From: Sympetrum striolatum
Lineage: Eukaryota > Arthropoda > Insecta > Odonata > Libellulidae
DNA: 64,000 nucleotides
Reading direction: 5' to 3'
Assembly (NCBI GenBank): GCA_947579665.1
Contig: OX388347.1
Coordinates: 22,684,562-22,748,561 of the forward strand
In this document: in pieces, positions 60,513 to 64,000 of the stretch
Layout: the number at the start of each line of letters is the position of its first letter
How positions within the stretch are numbered: position 1 is the first letter of the stretch
Made by a program: the position numbers and the translations under genes
The notes under the pieces: model-generated
What the model was told of the DNA's origin: nothing
Seen by the model: the letters and a program-made list of their open reading frames with translations, nothing else
Databases searched by the model: none

Positions 60513-61122
60513 AAAACGCAGTAGTATATATTTCAATGACTGACCTCATTCCGTCATAGCAACTTTGAATTTCACGAGTTTTTATATTTATAATTTAATG
60601 TGGTAAATTTTCATAAATAATACGTAAATGTTTTTCCATTGATTTATTCTTGAAATAAAAACATATTATATATAAGTACATATTATGACTATATATATTA
60701 TAACTATTTCTTGTATATCCTTATGAAGTAAGGTGAAATAAACAATAGAGACTGAACCTCTTCGTTAAAATAATGCAGGATTGGTGGTATCAAAAAATCT
60801 CTCATTAATAAAAAAAGTGGGATTCAACCGTTTAAACTTCCCAGTACCCTATATTTAGGGAAGTAAGAAGCACTCTTTGCTTGGTATGCAATGATCCCAA
60901 TCTGCTCCTATTGTCCTGAACTACAAAGTTGAGAGCAATACTAGTTAGTCCGTTAGTTTTGTTTCTCGTCCCTTTCAACGATACTTTGAAGTAATGCATT
61001 TATTGGTCAACCAAAAACCTTTATCAGTTCCCGCTCCTCTTTCAAAACATCGTTGCGATGTTGAGAATTTTTGAAACATCGAGTCGATGATCCATTGATT
61101 ATCTTATTATAAATGAATAGAA
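60513..61122. other. no feature recognised
   Basis: AT-rich, with no open frame or repeat recognised. Confidence 0.5.
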
Positions 61123-61801
61123 ATAGAAAAAATGCTTCCAAATCACCAATACAAAATTAATGGAATTAATATCAAAGTAGTAGATTCAGTTGAATATCTC
61201 GTGATCAACATTACTAATAACTTAAATTGGAGCACGCATATTCGAAAAATCTGCGGCAAAGCAAGTAAAAGGCTTGGCTTTGTAAAGCGTATTGTCCGTA
61301 AATGCGATGAGAAGGTGAGAGAGCGATGTTATTTTACCTTGGTCAGACCCCTTCTGGAATATGCGGCAAGTATGTGGGATCCGGCGGATGAGACGTGTAC
61401 TCGAGAAAGTGCAGCGTAAAGCGGTTCGTTTTGTTAAGAAATGCTACGATAAAAAGCAAGCGTAACAAAAATGCTCTCAGACGTAGGTTGGGAATCCTTG
61501 AAAGAAAGGAGATTGGAAGCTAGGCTGCGATTGCTTAATAAATTCAGGGAAACTACATTTTCGGAAGTTACAATCGGTATCATGCAACCCCCCTGTTACC
61601 TCGGTCGATCCGATAATGACCGTAAGTTAAGAGAAGTAGACGCTAGGACGAATCGCTTTAAAAATTCAATCTTTCCGCGAACGATACGCGACAATAACCG
61701 AATAAGGAAGTAGTTTAGAATCAACTGGTGTTTACACCCCCTGCCACACGCCAAAAGGCGGCTTGTAGGGTAAAGGGTATTAATGTAATTGTAGATGTAG
61801 A
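61123..61801 (+). mobile_element. 5'-truncated CR1/Jockey-superfamily LINE, frameshifted
   Basis: Nearly identical to the copy at 20293-20990. It begins LPNHQYKINGINIKVVDSVE and covers the same reverse-transcriptase C-terminal region. Relative to that copy an 8-base deletion (near 61399) and a one-base deletion (near 61450) put KVQRKAVRFVKK out of frame between them, with the frame restored afterwards. The 3' UTR CCCCCTGCCACACGCCAAAA and a GTAGATGTAGA tail are present. No clear target duplication was found. It is a dead copy. Confidence 0.85.
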
Positions 61802-62585
61802 TTGTGATTTCAATGTATCGGCAAAAACATCGAATAGTCCGATAAATCGATATCGATGTGGCATCCCAAGCTCATAATAAAACTATAACGTAATGGTACC
61901 GCTGCGTATAAAGTCAGTTCGACGTGCCAGAGCGGAACCAATGCTGAACAGAAATTAGACGTTTGCGCAGAATAGGAGTGAATCCCAGAGCGAAAATAAC
62001 AACGCCCCTCTGAATCTTCCAGACCCGGATTAATAGTTGTGCCGTCCGCAGTTAGCGCCCCACTGCATTGTGCGTTCCACTTTCCCACGCAAGATGTCGC
62101 CACGCGATGCACTTGCCCAATTGAGACGTACGGAGGGTGCCTGCAGACTGCCAGCCATCTGCCGTCGAGGGCGATGATTGGATGGGTGTGCCCCAGAGAG
62201 GCAAAAAGTGTTCCCCCAAATGAGGGGGGTCTCCCCTCAATGGATATTTATTTCCAGCAGGTCCTCGTGACATCGCACCCGCACCAACGATCCACTTATT
62301 TCTGCGAGAGGCTCTGACAGGTTCGGCCTCCGGAGTAAAGCAGCTGCGTCCCTCATCATTGGGGTAGGCTTCATTGAAATCCGCAGGTCACTACACCAGA
62401 TGAGGGTTCATATCGCCTTAAATCTTTGCAGACAAATATTGGAATAATTTCCATTCCGTATTGATAGTACACTATATTTTTGGGATAATATAAATAATAA
62501 TAATTTGTCTTTATCGTTGGGAGTATTTTAGTCAATGATGACCATTCTTACAACAAATCCCATTTTTTTCTATTTACACAAACAT
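61802..62585. other. no gene recognised; GC-richer patch at about 62.03-62.40 kb
   Basis: Overlapping frames on both strands (92 and 73 codons) lie in the GC-rich patch without known similarity. Confidence 0.4.
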
Positions 62586-62589
62586 ACAG

Positions 62590-62656
62590 TCATGCCCTAA
62601 ATAGGATTCGATCCCGGGACTTCATCGTTGTAAGACTACGCCACCGAGACCGACAA
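62590..62656 (-). mobile_element. tRNA-like SINE head
   Basis: The minus strand reads GTCTCGGTGGCGTAGTCTTA (A-box region) and then CCCGGGATCGAATCC (B-box at 62604-62614). The opening GTCTCGGT.GC.TAGT is shared with the SINE at 18207. The spacing between boxes is short for a tRNA and the arms do not fold, so it is a relic rather than a gene. Confidence 0.5.
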
Positions 62657-62705
62657 AATAATATGGAATACGAAGTGCTACTTATTGATTCTCATTTGAT
62701 TTATA

Positions 62706-63690
62706 TTTGTCCATATACGTAGTATAGAGAAAGTATCGTTTTCATGAAAAAATTCGACTTTGAGATTTCAACGGAAATACATGTTTTGGGGTCCCTAGAA
62801 CACGTTTTGACCATTTTCGGAATGATGCTTGCGTGTATGTGTGAGTGTTTGTGGGCGCTCTACCGTAAAAACTATTAGATATATCAATACCAAACTTCAT
62901 ACAGAGCACTGTGGTGTGTGCTGTCAGAGTTGATTAGTTTTTGGGAGTAAATCGGTTGACCGGAAGTCGAGCTTTATTCTTCGAAGCAAATTTCCGTTTT
63001 TGCAAACCATCTCCATAAATATGATATTTACATATATTCTATTTTTTATACAAGTTTTAGAAAATTTTACTTACTATAACTTTCTTATTTAACATATTTT
63101 TGTATCACTGATTGTTTAGGAATTATTCGTGAAATACTGATAAACCGGAGGTAGCTGTTTATGTACTTTGTGGGCGCTCTAACATGAAAACAATTTGTCG
63201 TATTCCCACCAAATTTCATACATAGTACTTTGGTTGGTGTCGTTATAATTGATTAGTTTTTGGAGTGAATCGGTTAACCGGAAGTTGAGGTTTACTTTTC
63301 GAAGCTCGTTTCCGATTTTACAAAATATCTCCATTAATCTGAAATTTTGGTATATATTATTTCTTATAAAAGTTTTAGAAAATATAATTTACTATAACTT
63401 TTGTATGAAACATATTTTTGTATCACTGATTGTTTTCGAGTTATTCATGAATTACTGATAAACTGGGAGTTGCTGATTATGTACTTGTGGGCGCAGTGGG
63501 CGAAAGGCCAATTTCACGTTTTTCATCGAACATTTCCAAAAAAACATTATTGAGAATGTTTGTGACGTAAAAAATAATATGACATAAATTAATCACTTAT
63601 CTTCCAAGTTTAGATTGAATATAGAGTTCGAAAATACTGTCGTAGATAAATATTTACATCTTATATATGGAGAAAGTCATGTGCTGGCCA
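62706..63690 (+). mobile_element. Helitron-like non-autonomous element, copy E
   Basis: It starts TTTGTCCATATACGTAGTAT followed by AGAGAAAG and ends TATATGGAGAAAGTCATGTG then CTGGCCA, where the final ACATCAGA is missing. It is closest to copy C, including the shared downstream block GGCGAAAGGCCAATTTCA and ACTGTCGTAGATAAATATTT, and shows where copy C would be continuous without its LINE. Four degenerate ACCGGAAG-type motifs (near 62955, 63143, 63276, 63461) mark the core repeats at uneven spacing. Confidence 0.6.
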
Positions 63691-64000
63691 GGTATTTTAT
63701 TGTTACAAACCTGGTCGAAAAATATGATATTCACCAAGAAGAAGCACATATTTAAGGGGGGCACTCTATTTACAACTTTCAAAAAATACATTTTTTTCTT
63801 TCCTTTAATCAATAGCCATACTATCCAAGGATATAATCCTGAAATTTGAAATTCGTACTTAGAATATTTTCGGAGTTATCCATCCAGGAACCGGCGCGCG
63901 TGGAGCCACGCGAAGTCCAGTCATGCCGCGGCTCTGACGGGACGTCTGACGGGACATTTCCTACCTTTATCGTGTTTCTAGCTCCCTCTAACAATTTTTT
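63691..64000. other. no gene recognised; window edge
   Basis: AT-rich, then a short GC-rich patch with a direct repeat of CTGACGGGAC near 63936-63957. Confidence 0.4.

Overview
This is a stretch of an animal nuclear genome, most probably an insect or close arthropod relative. Three things point there: two spliced exons of a Beaten path (Beat) family immunoglobulin gene, a family known mainly from insects; CR1/Jockey-superfamily LINE fragments with short-period tails; and very AT-rich, gene-poor DNA packed with non-autonomous transposons. There are no bacterial-style operons and no long open reading frames. The species cannot be fixed from sequence alone.

The only host gene I can support lies on the minus strand between about 14.6 and 16.8 kb. 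Two exons (16764-16526, then 14726-14591) have good splice sites and matching phases and join into one V-type Ig domain. Upstream and downstream exons were not found in the window, so the introns are probably very large and much of the DNA up to 64 kb may be intron of this gene.

The rest is a mosaic of repeats. (1) A Helitron-like non-autonomous family has five copies (4.5, 12.1, 19.6, 59.6 and 62.7 kb), with a terminal hairpin, internal units of about 179 bp and insertion between A and T. (2) hAT-type elements occur at 2.2, 4.0-5.4 and 45.9-46.5 kb; the second has a perfect 8-bp target duplication and carries a Helitron-like copy inside. (3) Foldback elements at 17.0, 21.9, 26.4 and 28.6 kb share a small stem-loop resembling a hammerhead core. 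(4) A second foldback family (32.2 and 59.5 kb) has one copy split by a Helitron-like insertion. (5) tRNA-derived SINEs include inverted dimers at 18.1-18.3 and 38.9 kb. (6) LINE 3' fragments lie at 15.6, 20.3, 27.8, 40.1 and 61.1 kb. (7) Several unnamed two- or three-copy dispersed repeats are present.

Nested insertions give a relative order of events: LINE into Helitron-like copy C, Helitron-like copies into a hAT element and into a foldback arm. I found no candidate for a novel multi-gene system. The most novel items are the Helitron-like family and the foldback elements with the conserved stem-loop. Long stretches of 28.8-32.1, 46.5-54.0 and 56.3-58.4 kb show no recognisable gene.
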